Shown here: in pieces, positions 41,105-49,830 of the stretch | Layout: each line of letters begins with the position of its first letter | How positions within the stretch are numbered: position 1 is the stretch's first letter | Origin: Ancylomarina subtilis | GTDB lineage: Bacteria; Bacteroidota; Bacteroidia; Bacteroidales; Marinifilaceae | Direction: 5' to 3' | Assembly (NCBI RefSeq): GCF_004217115.1 | Contig: NZ_SHKN01000001.1 | Span: forward strand, 1,987,781 to 2,051,780 | DNA length: 64,000 bases | The notes under the pieces: generated by a model | The model's input: the letters and a program-made list of their open reading frames with translations, nothing else | Databases searched by the model: none | Told to the model about the DNA's origin: nothing | Made by a program: the position numbers and the translations under genes

Positions 41105-41113
41105 GTACTAACA

Positions 41114-41121
41114 TATATTTG
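41114..41121 (+). promoter_or_regulatory. -7 promoter box of the LAP precursor
   Basis: TATATTTG fits TAnnTTTG exactly; it lies 72 bp before the precursor ATG. No TTTG stands at the usual -33 distance, which fits an activator- or repressor-controlled promoter. Confidence 0.5.
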
Positions 41122-41193
41122 CCACGGAGATGCTTTACTTGCAAGTTAATCTATTCTCAAAATCAATTATTATTAACTTCAAAACCTTTTGTT

Positions 41194-41304
41194 ATGAAAA
41201 TTACAAAACTATCAAAGAAATCAATGGGTACGAATATGCTTGCTGCTGCAGGATGCTGCTGTAGTTGTTGTTGTAGCTGTTGCGTTAGTGTTACTACATC
41301 ATAG
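41194..41304 (+). CDS. LAP/TOMM precursor peptide with Cys/Ser-rich core
   Basis: A 36-residue peptide: leader MKITKLSKKSMGTNMLAAAG (1-20) and core CCCSCCCSCCVSVTTS (21-36). The core has eight Cys and six Ser/Thr, with ten cyclisable residues in an unbroken run at 21-30, like streptolysin S-type precursors. A longer in-frame ORF starts at 41119, but that Met would lie within the promoter box region, and the short form has a basic, LSKK-containing leader like other Bacteroidota peptide precursors. AAAG before the first Cys is a plausible cleavage zone. It stands directly upstream of the cyclodehydratase genes, with a stem-loop between. The modified product has not been seen; ring number is inference. 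Confidence 0.87.
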   Translation: MKITKLSKKSMGTNMLAAAGCCCSCCCSCCVSVTTS

Positions 41305-41321
41305 TAATACTCACCAATTTT

Positions 41322-41353
41322 ATTTCTCAGGAACAAAATTGTTCCTGAGAAAT
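41322..41353 (+). terminator. Perfect stem-loop after the precursor gene (partial terminator or mRNA stabiliser)
   Basis: Perfect 14-bp arms (41322-41335 and 41340-41353) with a 4-nt loop start 18 bp after the precursor stop. There is no T run, so it is probably leaky or acts as a 3'-end stabiliser. In the streptolysin S operon a stem-loop after sagA keeps precursor mRNA in excess over enzyme mRNA; the same logic would fit here. Confidence 0.6.
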
Positions 41354-41464
41354 TCCACTCTACCAATTAACCCATTTCTTTAAAAAGACCTAAGGCTTTT
41401 GTATAAGTGATTTTTACCATCACAACTATTTATAACAAACCAGCCTTGACCCAATATAAAATTC

Positions 41465-42433
41465 ATGATAGATAAGTTTGATGTTTTTAAAGATGAAGCA
41501 AACAATTGCTTTCAGTTAAGAACAAAATCCAATGCTTATGCCTTGGAATTTGATGATATAGAGAAAGAGGCAATCTTCTTAAAAATAGTTAAGTCTATTC
41601 AGGGAAACCCCTCTATCAGCTTAAAACAAATAAGGGGATTATTTGAAAAAAATACAGATCCCAAAGTTACAGAAGTTCTAAACACCTTAAATGATTATGG
41701 TTTTTTACCTATACCAACTTCAATGGAACTGGTTGGAAAAAACAATAATGAACAAACGACCAATAGCAGCTATAATGCCCTTGAAAAAATTGATATTGGA
41801 ATAATCGGCGAGGGACCATTGTTTGAAATACTGTCAAAGCGCGCCAACTCAATTCACTTTAGCAAAATAGAAAAGAAAAATTACAGCGAATTAAAAAATA
41901 CTGAAGATATTGAGAAGCTGATTCACAGTGTTGATTTTATAATTGTTGACGCCAATCAATGGAGTCCCTTTCATTTAGAACTGATAAATAAAATCGCTCT
42001 TAAAAATGAGAAGCCCTGGTTATACGTCGGTGGATTAGAAGAAATATCTTTAAAAATAGGTCCTCTTTTTTATGGGAAAGAGACAGGTTGTTACAATTGT
42101 CTCATTAGTCGTTTGAAAAGCAATCACGAATATCCTGAAATGCTAACAGCCTATGAAGGTTACCTACATGAACGCAAAATTGCATCTAAGCCAGATTTGT
42201 TTCCAAGTCTCGAAATTATATATGGTCTGATTAGTAATCTCGTTTTTCTGGAAGTTGCAAAATTTTATGAATCGTGGAGCTTACCCCTGACTTGGCGTAC
42301 CGTGTTATCATTTGATATTATGAATTATCAGATGACTCAACACAGCCTTTTAAAAAAACCTTTCTGTGAAATTTGTAAGCCTGAACTGGAATACAATCCT
42401 TCTCCATGGCTTGAAGCCATCACTTTAAAATAG
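41465..42433 (+). CDS. E1/ThiF-like cyclodehydratase partner (SagC-type, ocin-ThiF-like)
   Basis: 322 residues. The first ~90 residues (FDVFKDEANNCFQLRTKSNAYAL, winged-helix-like, then LRxLNDYGF) look like the peptide-recognition part that holds the leader. A Rossmann-like part follows (IDIGIIGEGPLFEIL) without a clear ATP-binding set, as in TOMM C proteins that present the substrate to YcaO. Two pairs, Cys209-x2-Cys212 and Cys301-x2-Cys304, form a zinc site typical of the family. Seven bp separate it from ycaO. Function: bind precursor and activate the cyclodehydratase; assigned from domain layout and context. Confidence 0.85.
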   Translation: MIDKFDVFKDEANNCFQLRTKSNAYALEFDDIEKEAIFLKIVKSIQGNPSISLKQIRGLFEKNTDPKVTEVLNTLNDYGFLPIPTSMELVGKNNNEQTTNSSYNALEKIDIGIIGEGPLFEILSKRANSIHFSKIEKKNYSELKNTEDIEKLIHSVDFIIVDANQWSPFHLELINKIALKNEKPWLYVGGLEEISLKIGPLFYGKETGCYNCLISRLKSNHEYPEMLTAYEGYLHERKIASKPDLFPSLEIIYGLISNLVFLEVAKFYESWSLPLTWRTVLSFDIMNYQMTQHSLLKKPFCEICKPELEYNPSPWLEAITLK

Positions 42434-42440
42434 AAACCTT

Positions 42441-43730
42441 ATGTCTGAAAGTACTTTAGTGAATGGTTTGAAAACCATATCAAACGAACTGGGCCTCTTA
42501 TACCATATCGTTAAAATGCCCCGACTAAATGGTGACCCAAAAATGATAAGCTATGGTATTTGGCCTGCTGACACCAAATATCTTGGAGGAGAAAAATTTG
42601 GAGGAAGAAGCAGTGGCTGTGGCTATGTTTGGGACGATGCCATATTAGGAACCATAGGTGAAACAGTGGAACGATATGCCCCTGCCTTTCATAATATTGA
42701 AGAAGGCATAAAATCAACTTACCGTAATTTGGATAAAAAAGCAATTCATCCGGATGAATTTGCTCTATTCCATGAAAAACAATACGAAGACCCAAGATTA
42801 AACGTACAGCCATTTACCGAGGACATCCCACTAACCTGGTTTCCCATGAAAGATTTAACCAATGGAGAAACATGTTACGTTCCCGGGCAATTTATTTATA
42901 TGCCATTCACCCGTGACGAAAATTGGGTATCTATAAATACGTCTACCGGTCTGGCAGCACATTCCAACTATTATAAAGCCATACTAAATGGTCTGTACGA
43001 GGTCATCGAACGCGATAGTTTTGTGATTACCTGGATGCAGAAACTAATCCCAAAAAAAATTAAAATCACACGTGAAATTCAGAATTACCTGGATGCATAT
43101 TATCCTCCGCATTTCGAATGGCATTTTTTTGATGTAACCTACGATATAAAAGTGCCAACCATACTGGGTTTTTGTATTGGAGAAACTGAGTATGGCAAAT
43201 TTATAGCATTTGGCTCTTCAACTCGTATCAGCTACGGCGCATCTCTAAAAAAGGTCATTCAGGAAATCGGACAAACCATACCTTATTTCAGATTCCTTTT
43301 GGGTGAAAGAAAAGATTGGAACCCGGATGATGACTATTCAAAACTCATGGATTTCGAAGAGCATTCAATTTTCTATGTAAAACGACAGGATTTGTGGCAT
43401 ATTTTTGACAAATGGAAAGACACAGAACCAAGTAAAGTAATTGATCTTCATGAACCACAAGTGCTATCTGATCAGGAAACAATCAGACATATTGTTGGTC
43501 TGCTCAAAGAAAAAAATTACAACGTTCTGTTTAAAGATCTCACAACTCCGGATATCAGACAAATCGGTTTTTACAGCATCAAGGTATTTGTACCTCAACT
43601 GATTCCATTATCGGGAGCATACCCGTTGTATTACAATGGAGGGAAACGACTGTATTCTGTCCCTGAAAAAATGGGCTTTACAGCACATGACTACGATAAT
43701 TTAAATAAATATCCTCACCCTTTCCCTTAA
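42441..43730 (+). CDS. YcaO-type cyclodehydratase (SagD-like)
   Basis: 429 residues. YcaO enzymes use ATP to turn Cys/Ser/Thr in a peptide into thiazoline/oxazoline rings. Motifs seen: SSGCGYVWDDAILGTIGETVERYAP (SxxxExxER-like Glu/Arg set), GLYEVIERDSFVITWM and KKVIQEIGQTI, which fit the ATP/Mg2+-binding residues. The protein ends YPHPFP, the PxPxP tail that marks azoline-forming YcaO proteins and helps place the catalytic site. The tail and the neighbours exclude a thioamidation-only or RimO-linked role. It follows the E1-like gene at 7 bp. Confidence 0.93.
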   Translation: MSESTLVNGLKTISNELGLLYHIVKMPRLNGDPKMISYGIWPADTKYLGGEKFGGRSSGCGYVWDDAILGTIGETVERYAPAFHNIEEGIKSTYRNLDKKAIHPDEFALFHEKQYEDPRLNVQPFTEDIPLTWFPMKDLTNGETCYVPGQFIYMPFTRDENWVSINTSTGLAAHSNYYKAILNGLYEVIERDSFVITWMQKLIPKKIKITREIQNYLDAYYPPHFEWHFFDVTYDIKVPTILGFCIGETEYGKFIAFGSSTRISYGASLKKVIQEIGQTIPYFRFLLGERKDWNPDDDYSKLMDFEEHSIFYVKRQDLWHIFDKWKDTEPSKVIDLHEPQVLSDQETIRHIVGLLKEKNYNVLFKDLTTPDIRQIGFYSIKVFVPQLIPLSGAYPLYYNGGKRLYSVPEKMGFTAHDYDNLNKYPHPFP

Positions 43731-43782
43731 TAGAATAGAACCTAAGAATAAAATTCATACCCCATAAATAAAGAAACCAAGC

Positions 43783-44640
43783 GTGAAATTAACCAACATA
43801 AAAGATAAGTATGACGATAAGGATGGCACCCTCTATGGTAAAAAAAACATAGACGAATCCTTAGCCTTACTCTTCCATGAGAATTCAAAATTTACTACAC
43901 ATTCCATGCGAAAGCAAGGTGAACGTATAAGTGCTTTCAGTAACCCCTACGTGGCAGAACGAAGCAGTCAACCCTTTAAAACATATCCAGGCACCGAACA
44001 AATCGATCTGTCAGTTTATGAACAAATACCACACAAAGGCGACCTTTTTGAAACAATCAAAAAACGCAGAAGCATAAGGGATTATAAGGCAGATTCAACA
44101 ATTTCCTTAAATGAACTCTATGTCTTACTTCAATATTCATATGGGGTAAACCTCCGACAGAAGATGGAAGGCTTTGGAGTCGATGGGCATATTGGTCTTC
44201 GTAATGTTCCTTCAGGAGGAGGCTTGTTTCCTCTGGAGCTTTATATCGTCATATTCAAAGCCCATATCCCCTCAGGTTTGTATCATTTTAGATCCGACTC
44301 CATGTGTCTCGAAAAAATAAAAGAAGGGGAATTCATGGATGAATTAATCAAGATCATCCAGGCTGAGCCATACGTAAATATGAGAAGTTCTTCGGCCTTA
44401 TTTATCACGACGGGCATCCTCGAAAGACAAATGATTAAATATGGCGATCGCGCTTATCGTTTCATGCTACAGGAATCTGGTTTTGTAAGCATGATGATGA
44501 GTCTTTTAGCCGAATCTCTCAACCTGGGCAGTTGTATGCTAGGGGGGTACAACGACGATAAGGTAAATGAATTTCTGGGAATTGATGGTGTTTTTGAAAG
44601 CGTAAACAACCTCCTTGTTGTTGGTAGTAAGAAAGACTAA
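43783..44640 (+). CDS. SagB-type FMN-dependent azoline dehydrogenase
   Basis: 285 residues, starting with GTG. The nitroreductase-like fold begins around FETIKKRRSIRDYKADSTISLNELYVLLQYSYG; further on GGLFPLELYIVI, and LNLGSCMLGGYNDDKVNEFLGI. SagB enzymes oxidise azolines to azoles with FMN. The presence of this enzyme implies that at least some rings become aromatic thiazoles or oxazoles. The gene is 52 bp after ycaO and completes the B-C-D set, though the order here is C-D-B. Confidence 0.9.
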   Translation: MKLTNIKDKYDDKDGTLYGKKNIDESLALLFHENSKFTTHSMRKQGERISAFSNPYVAERSSQPFKTYPGTEQIDLSVYEQIPHKGDLFETIKKRRSIRDYKADSTISLNELYVLLQYSYGVNLRQKMEGFGVDGHIGLRNVPSGGGLFPLELYIVIFKAHIPSGLYHFRSDSMCLEKIKEGEFMDELIKIIQAEPYVNMRSSSALFITTGILERQMIKYGDRAYRFMLQESGFVSMMMSLLAESLNLGSCMLGGYNDDKVNEFLGIDGVFESVNNLLVVGSKKD

Positions 44641-44724
44641 ATACAATGGCTATCATACTGACTACTCTACAATTATTTTTAATCGTCTATAAAAAAGCTA
44701 ATCCCAATATAAACTTACAATTCT

Positions 44725-45588
44725 ATGAACAAAATCCTTATAACGAACATTTCCTATTCCGTAAAGGGTAAACAAATTCTCAACGATTTAAGTTTTGAAG
44801 TAAAACAGAATGAGGTATTTGCTCTAATAGGCAAAAATGGAAGTGGAAAATCAAGCTTGATAGATATCATCCTTCAGGATTTAAAACCTGACAGTGGAGA
44901 AGTAAAACTGTTTGGGAAAGAAAAATGTAACTACAAAAACGTGGGCATTTTATACGATCACTTACCTCTAATTACTTTGCTCCGGGTTGAAGAAATTATC
45001 AAATATTACTGTACCGTTCACAAACTAAAGTATGCTACAATAGCTCAACACTTTTTTGAAGATTTTGAGATCAAACCCATAGAAAAATCATTCATCAGAA
45101 CCCTCTCTTTAGGTGAGAAGAAAAGAGTCTCAATATTATTGGCAGTCATGCACAATCCAGACTTACTTATTCTGGACGAGCCCTTTGCCAATGTGGATCC
45201 GACTATAACAAACCGAATATGGAACGTTTTAAAGAGAGACGGCCGAACCATTTTTTTCACAACTCATAATTGGGCTGATGCCGAAAAGCGTGCAGACAAG
45301 GTGGCATTTCTTGGAAATGGAAAACTCATTGCAAAACCTCTCAAACCGGCAGAAGCTATCAAAAATTTACCCGCACAAAAAAAGTTAATCTTTACCTCAA
45401 CACAGGAAGTCGAGCGCCTTTTAACTAAAGAGACATACTATAAACACGATGGAAATATCGTTTGTTTTTCACAACCTGGCTCTTCACTATTCCGCGTTAT
45501 CGCCCAGTACACAAGCAATTTCTCCATTCAGGATGTAGATTTAACCGACGTTTATTTGTTTCATTTAAAAGCAGAATCACATGTTTAA
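44725..45588 (+). CDS. ABC transporter ATP-binding protein of the LAP cluster
   Basis: 287 residues. Walker A LIGKNGSGKSSLID, signature LSLGEKKRVSILLAV, Walker B DLLILDEPFANVDP and the switch His in IFFTTHNW. The C-terminal ~75 residues are an extra domain. No peptidase (C39) domain is present, so leader removal must be done by another protein. Its stop overlaps the permease start by 8 bp. Likely exports the peptide or gives immunity, as SagG-type ATPases do. Confidence 0.9.
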   Translation: MNKILITNISYSVKGKQILNDLSFEVKQNEVFALIGKNGSGKSSLIDIILQDLKPDSGEVKLFGKEKCNYKNVGILYDHLPLITLLRVEEIIKYYCTVHKLKYATIAQHFFEDFEIKPIEKSFIRTLSLGEKKRVSILLAVMHNPDLLILDEPFANVDPTITNRIWNVLKRDGRTIFFTTHNWADAEKRADKVAFLGNGKLIAKPLKPAEAIKNLPAQKKLIFTSTQEVERLLTKETYYKHDGNIVCFSQPGSSLFRVIAQYTSNFSIQDVDLTDVYLFHLKAESHV

Positions 45589-46294
45589 AATTTTATGTCA
45601 TTCAATCTATTTTCACTTGATTAATTATCTACGCATTAAGCAAGCCGTATTCTTCTCACTGGCCTTCCCCATCTTCCTTTTTATCGTATTTGGAAATATC
45701 TGGGGACTCAATCAGCATGACTATGTCGTCTCACTTTTCACCGGTGTTTTAGGAATGACAATAGCCAGCGATGGTTTGTTCGCTATAGGGCCTGTCGTTA
45801 GAGAATATTATGCCTCGGGATTAATAAAATATCTGAGAAAATTACCCATGAATATTTTAACCTATTTCATCGGATTAATAATAAGCCGAATTATTTCCTT
45901 ACTCGTAGTCTTGGGATTACTCACACTTGTTTCAAAACTGATGTTTAATTTCACCCCATCACCCGAGCAAATTATAAACCTCATAGCTGGTATTGTTATT
46001 GGCTTATTCCTATTTGCTTTTTTAGGGCTGACCATATCCTTCTCTGGAATTAAATACGGATCTGAGAAAGGACTCATCAACTTTGTTTTTTTTGGTATTT
46101 TATTCACCAGTAATTCCTTCTACCCGGTTGGTCAATTCAACAGTATCGTCGGAGCAATTGGTGATGCGCTTCCACTTAACCCAATTCTACACGTCCTTAG
46201 AGATGAATCAAGTGGGTTCATTATCCTATTATGGCTAATTATCCCCATTGTTTTGTTCTCAGTATTATTTCGTCGAATCAAATTCGTTAGATGA
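45581..46294 (+). CDS. ABC-2-type permease of the LAP cluster
   Basis: 237 residues with about six membrane segments (e.g. AVFFSLAFPIFLFIVFGNIWG, LIAGIVIGLFLFAFLGLTI) and the late SFYPVGQFNSIVGAIGDALPLNPILHVLR element seen in ABC-2 exporters. It overlaps the ATPase gene at its start, and its stop overlaps the next start in an ATGA, so the three should be translated together. Predicted to make the inner-membrane channel for the modified peptide. Confidence 0.85.
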   Translation: MFKILCHSIYFHLINYLRIKQAVFFSLAFPIFLFIVFGNIWGLNQHDYVVSLFTGVLGMTIASDGLFAIGPVVREYYASGLIKYLRKLPMNILTYFIGLIISRIISLLVVLGLLTLVSKLMFNFTPSPEQIINLIAGIVIGLFLFAFLGLTISFSGIKYGSEKGLINFVFFGILFTSNSFYPVGQFNSIVGAIGDALPLNPILHVLRDESSGFIILLWLIIPIVLFSVLFRRIKFVR

Positions 46295-46776
46295 TGATTA
46301 TACTACACAGTCTACTCTTTTTTCTATTATTCATGTTGATTCATGAAGGAGGACATATTATTGCAGCCAAAACAATGGCTATACCGATACAAAAAATAGG
46401 AGCCAGTTTAAAACCCTACCCTCACTTTTATGTATCAGTCACTTGGCCTCGTTCCATAGTGCAAAAATACTCCTATCTATTCGCAGGCATGGCGCTCACC
46501 TGGCTCATTTTTTCAATTGTACAAATCAATGATTACTGGGGTATCAAAAGTCTCTATTATGGTTTGATCATTCAACTAATTGTAGAAATGAATCCATTCC
46601 ATTCAGATATTATTATCGCCATTGTAACCAACCGAAAAAGCTTCAAAAAAGCAGGTTTTAACGACTTTGAATCCATATATAAAACAGAATTAGATGCCTA
46701 TCATTTCAGTGCGCTTTGGTATCTGCACTTTAGTCTGTGGATGGTTGTTATTGTTTTACTCCTTAAAATGTCCTAA
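46291..46776 (+). CDS. M50-like HExxH membrane protein, putative leader peptidase or immunity protein
   Basis: 161 residues. His18-Glu-Gly-Gly-His22 lies in the first membrane segment (FMLIHEGGHIIAAKTM), and Asn101-Pro-Phe-His-Ser-Asp106 in a later helix resembles the second ligand motif of M50 site-2 proteases. Together these can hold zinc. Streptolysin-type clusters have a CAAX-type membrane protease (SagE) in this role; here a different fold is found. It is coupled to the permease by ATGA overlap. Whether it cuts the leader or protects the cell is unknown. Confidence 0.65.
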   Translation: MMIILHSLLFFLLFMLIHEGGHIIAAKTMAIPIQKIGASLKPYPHFYVSVTWPRSIVQKYSYLFAGMALTWLIFSIVQINDYWGIKSLYYGLIIQLIVEMNPFHSDIIIAIVTNRKSFKKAGFNDFESIYKTELDAYHFSALWYLHFSLWMVVIVLLLKMS

Positions 46777-46795
46777 ACAATTAAATAACAAAACT

Positions 46796-47596
46796 ATGAA
46801 ACACCTTATATTTATTTTATTTCTCGCGTGCTTCAACCTATCTACCCCCTGTAAAGCACTTATTAACACAAACAGTCGACTGATTACTGTACAAAAAAAT
46901 AAACCTGATTCGACGAACTTTCTGAATGGGATTCAAGGCAAAATCGATCAAACCTTTCTGCTTGCTTTAAAAACAAAACAAGCAGAGCACTTACTCCTTT
47001 TAGAACAAAAACTGAATAAACTTGATGCCAAAAATTCAAACCCAATCATCACGTATTGGCAATCCTATGCAAGTTATTATTTATCGATTTGTTACCTGCA
47101 GCTAAAGAATAAAAAAGCCTCGGAAAAATCCATCAATAAGGCTATTGAGCTCATTGAAAATCTGGAAAATAAGAATTCTGAAGACTACTCCCTTTTAGCC
47201 TATGAACAAAGCTTCTCCTGCCAATTTAAACCAGGCATTATTATTCCCTTTATATCAAAAAAACTAAAAAGAAATTGCGAAACTGCAATACAAATCGATT
47301 CGCTGAATATGAGAGCCTACTTTGTTTTAGGCAGCAACGACTTTTATACCCCGGAGATGTTTGGTGGTGGAAAATCTGTCGAAAAAATGCTGCTCAAAGC
47401 CATAGATATGCCCGAACAAAAAATAACAAATCCCTTTCTGCCGTCATGGGGAAAAATGGATGCCTATGAATTGTTAATACGCTGGTATATACGAAAGGAA
47501 AAATGGAATCTTGCACACAAATACTATCAGGAAGGGCTAAAAAAATACCCAACCAGTTTTCTTATTCAAGAGCTAGCTTCAAAAATAAAAGAATAG
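46796..47596 (+). CDS. Exported TPR-like helical protein of the LAP cluster
   Basis: From ATG 46796 the product has 266 residues with a signal peptide (MKHLIFILFLACFNLSTPCKA). A start 102 bp upstream lies inside the previous gene in another frame and is rejected. The mature part is helical with tetratricopeptide-like repeats (YLSICYLQLKNKKASEKSINKAIELIENL; MRAYFVLGSNDFYTPEMFGGGKSVEKMLLKAIDM; KWNLAHKYYQEGLKKYPTS). TPR proteins usually hold partner proteins, so this may link the exporter to the TonB receptor, whose gene follows at 3 bp. No enzyme motif seen. Confidence 0.75.
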   Translation: MKHLIFILFLACFNLSTPCKALINTNSRLITVQKNKPDSTNFLNGIQGKIDQTFLLALKTKQAEHLLLLEQKLNKLDAKNSNPIITYWQSYASYYLSICYLQLKNKKASEKSINKAIELIENLENKNSEDYSLLAYEQSFSCQFKPGIIIPFISKKLKRNCETAIQIDSLNMRAYFVLGSNDFYTPEMFGGGKSVEKMLLKAIDMPEQKITNPFLPSWGKMDAYELLIRWYIRKEKWNLAHKYYQEGLKKYPTSFLIQELASKIKE

Positions 47597-47599
47597 ATA

Positions 47600-49756
47600 A
47601 TGAGACTAACCTGGCTTCTTATTTTCTTATTTACAAGCGCAAGTCTTTGGGGACAAAAACAGCTTACGGGAATAGTGATAGATCAAAACCAAAAACCTGT
47701 CTTCGCAGCCAATGTCTATTGGAAACAGCACCCTCAACTGGGTGTTGTTACCGATTTTGACGGTAAATTTAGCATCCTCTTGCCCACACAACAAAATCCC
47801 AAACAACTTCTAGTCTCTTTTATTGGTTTTAAAACCCAGGTTATTACCTGGAATGAAATCAAACAACAGGAAAAAATCGTCATTCAATTAAAAGAAGAAA
47901 ATCGTCAACTCAAAACCATTAATGTTACTGCAAAAGATCCTATTTCTCAAAAATTCTCTGTAATAAGGATGGAAAAAATAGATGTGTATCTTAGTCCTGT
48001 AGCCAGTGGAGACCCGCTAAAGGCCATCACATTTTTGCCCTCATCAACAAACACTGATGAAATGGCTAACCCTGCCTTAAGAGGAAGCAGTTCGGATAAG
48101 AGTCGAGTAATCTTAAATGGTGTACCCATCTTAAAACCTGTACGCAACAGTCAGATCAATGGGATGGGTAATTTTAGTTTGTTTAACACTGAAATTATAC
48201 ACAAACAATACGTATATGCCAGTAACCCGCCACTAAACTATGGCAATACCAGTGCCGGATTGGTTGAGATAGAAACGGTACAAAAACTTGATCAAAATTC
48301 ATCTCAAATATCCACATCACTTGCAAGTCTGGGATTTTTCATATCAAAAAAACTGAAAAAAGAATCTCTTATTCAACTGTATGGTAATTGGCAATTCGAC
48401 GATGCTTTTCTGAATGTTAACAAGCACAGTTTAGATTTATTGAAAGATTTTAAAAGTAAGGATGCAGGTCTGAATTTGAGACTGAAACTACATGACAATT
48501 TATGTCTGAATTCATTCAATTACCTTATTGATGAGCAATTTAATGTTTTGGATTATATGTATGGTTATCAGGGTAAATCTATCGCTGATAATCTTAGATT
48601 AATCTCCATAACGAATTTACATTACACAACAAACAATGGCTTATTAAGCCTCAATTTAGGATTGGATGCAGCAAAAAACAAATATCATTTTGCTAATCTA
48701 TTTTCAAGGGGACTAAACAAAACAATTTATATTTCTGCCAATTATAAATGGTCAACAAAAAACAGACATAAATTTCAGTTTGGTCTTAGTGAAGAATACA
48801 AATACGATAGATTTCATGACAGTATCCCACTTAACTATTATAATGTAAAAACCGAAGCACCCAACTATTATCAAAAAACAAACCTGAACAATCACAACAC
48901 TGAAGGCTATATCTATTGGAATTACGAACTAGCATCGAATTTCAGTTTAAGTACAGCTGCACGAATCAACCTTCCCACCAGCAAACAAAATTTCTATTGG
49001 AGCGGACAAATTTCCATGCGATACAATTTGAATAAAGATCAATCTTTTTTACTGAGTGGCGGACAATACCACAATTACAATACACCAAATTACTATCAGC
49101 GAGATTATGCCCTAAACCGAAGCTATCAAGTGGCTATCGATTACGACTATAAGCTTGAACGCAGCAATTACCATTTGGCTCTTTACTGTAAAAAAGAACA
49201 TGGGGATTGGAAAGATGAAAACTACCACAATTTTAAAGATGTCAGGATAGCTGGTCTGGAATTTAGCACGAATCACTTCTTTGGGCCTTACCTGAATTTC
49301 TCATTATCAAACACGCTGCTAAAACAAGATATTCAGAATGCAAACCAATGGTATCCTGGCAGTCAGAGTCTTGATTATTTCACAAAAATATCTCTGAGTT
49401 TTAACCACCCCGGATTATTAAATCTAAGTGCCACCTGGATTGCCAGACCCGGCCTGCGCTACACTCCATTAAAGGAAGTCTTGCATAATCCAGCAACTGA
49501 TACATGGCAACCTGTACTCAGCGAAGATATTAATAACAAACGTTACGCAAGCTACAATAATCTGAGTGTCAATACGAGCCGCATTTTACAACTGGGGAAA
49601 GTATCACTCATAGCCTTTGCGTCAATCACAAATTTACTCAACAAGAAGAACCAGAATACCAAACAATACAATACGGATTATTCATCTTCAGAATTTAATT
49701 ACTACGAAAAACGGATCTATTATTTTGGCCTAATATGGCAATTAAAAGGCAGATAA
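47600..49756 (+). CDS. TonB-dependent receptor of the LAP cluster
   Basis: 718 residues. Signal peptide MRLTWLLIFLFTSASLWGQ, then a carboxypeptidase-regulatory-like domain (KQLTGIVIDQNQKPVFAANVYW, about 20-105), a plug (about 125-230, with NPALRGSSSDKSRVILNGVPIL) and a beta-barrel ending YYFGLIWQLKGR. The last residues lack the usual terminal aromatic. Placed within the biosynthetic operon, it may take up the product or a product-metal complex, or serve as outer-membrane exit. Differs from the other receptor of the window in length and plug sequence. Confidence 0.85.
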   Translation: MRLTWLLIFLFTSASLWGQKQLTGIVIDQNQKPVFAANVYWKQHPQLGVVTDFDGKFSILLPTQQNPKQLLVSFIGFKTQVITWNEIKQQEKIVIQLKEENRQLKTINVTAKDPISQKFSVIRMEKIDVYLSPVASGDPLKAITFLPSSTNTDEMANPALRGSSSDKSRVILNGVPILKPVRNSQINGMGNFSLFNTEIIHKQYVYASNPPLNYGNTSAGLVEIETVQKLDQNSSQISTSLASLGFFISKKLKKESLIQLYGNWQFDDAFLNVNKHSLDLLKDFKSKDAGLNLRLKLHDNLCLNSFNYLIDEQFNVLDYMYGYQGKSIADNLRLISITNLHYTTNNGLLSLNLGLDAAKNKYHFANLFSRGLNKTIYISANYKWSTKNRHKFQFGLSEEYKYDRFHDSIPLNYYNVKTEAPNYYQKTNLNNHNTEGYIYWNYELASNFSLSTAARINLPTSKQNFYWSGQISMRYNLNKDQSFLLSGGQYHNYNTPNYYQRDYALNRSYQVAIDYDYKLERSNYHLALYCKKEHGDWKDENYHNFKDVRIAGLEFSTNHFFGPYLNFSLSNTLLKQDIQNANQWYPGSQSLDYFTKISLSFNHPGLLNLSATWIARPGLRYTPLKEVLHNPATDTWQPVLSEDINNKRYASYNNLSVNTSRILQLGKVSLIAFASITNLLNKKNQNTKQYNTDYSSSEFNYYEKRIYYFGLIWQLKGR

Positions 49757-49830
49757 GACAGAAACCAATTCCCCCTTGATACAACCATTTGCAATTATAA
49801 ATACCCATTATTTTATCAAAAAAAACAATT

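Noticed and set aside
41119-41304. Longer 61-residue form of the precursor ORF
   Set aside because: Its start codon lies in the promoter-like box, so the transcript would not include a leader for it; the 36-residue form has a typical basic leader.
41163-41366. 67-residue ORF antisense to the precursor
   Set aside because: It is the complement of the Cys-rich core and the stem-loop (poly-Gln run); no coding signs.
46694-46795. Upstream start for the TPR-like protein
   Set aside because: It overlaps the HExxH protein gene in another frame and would hide the signal peptide.
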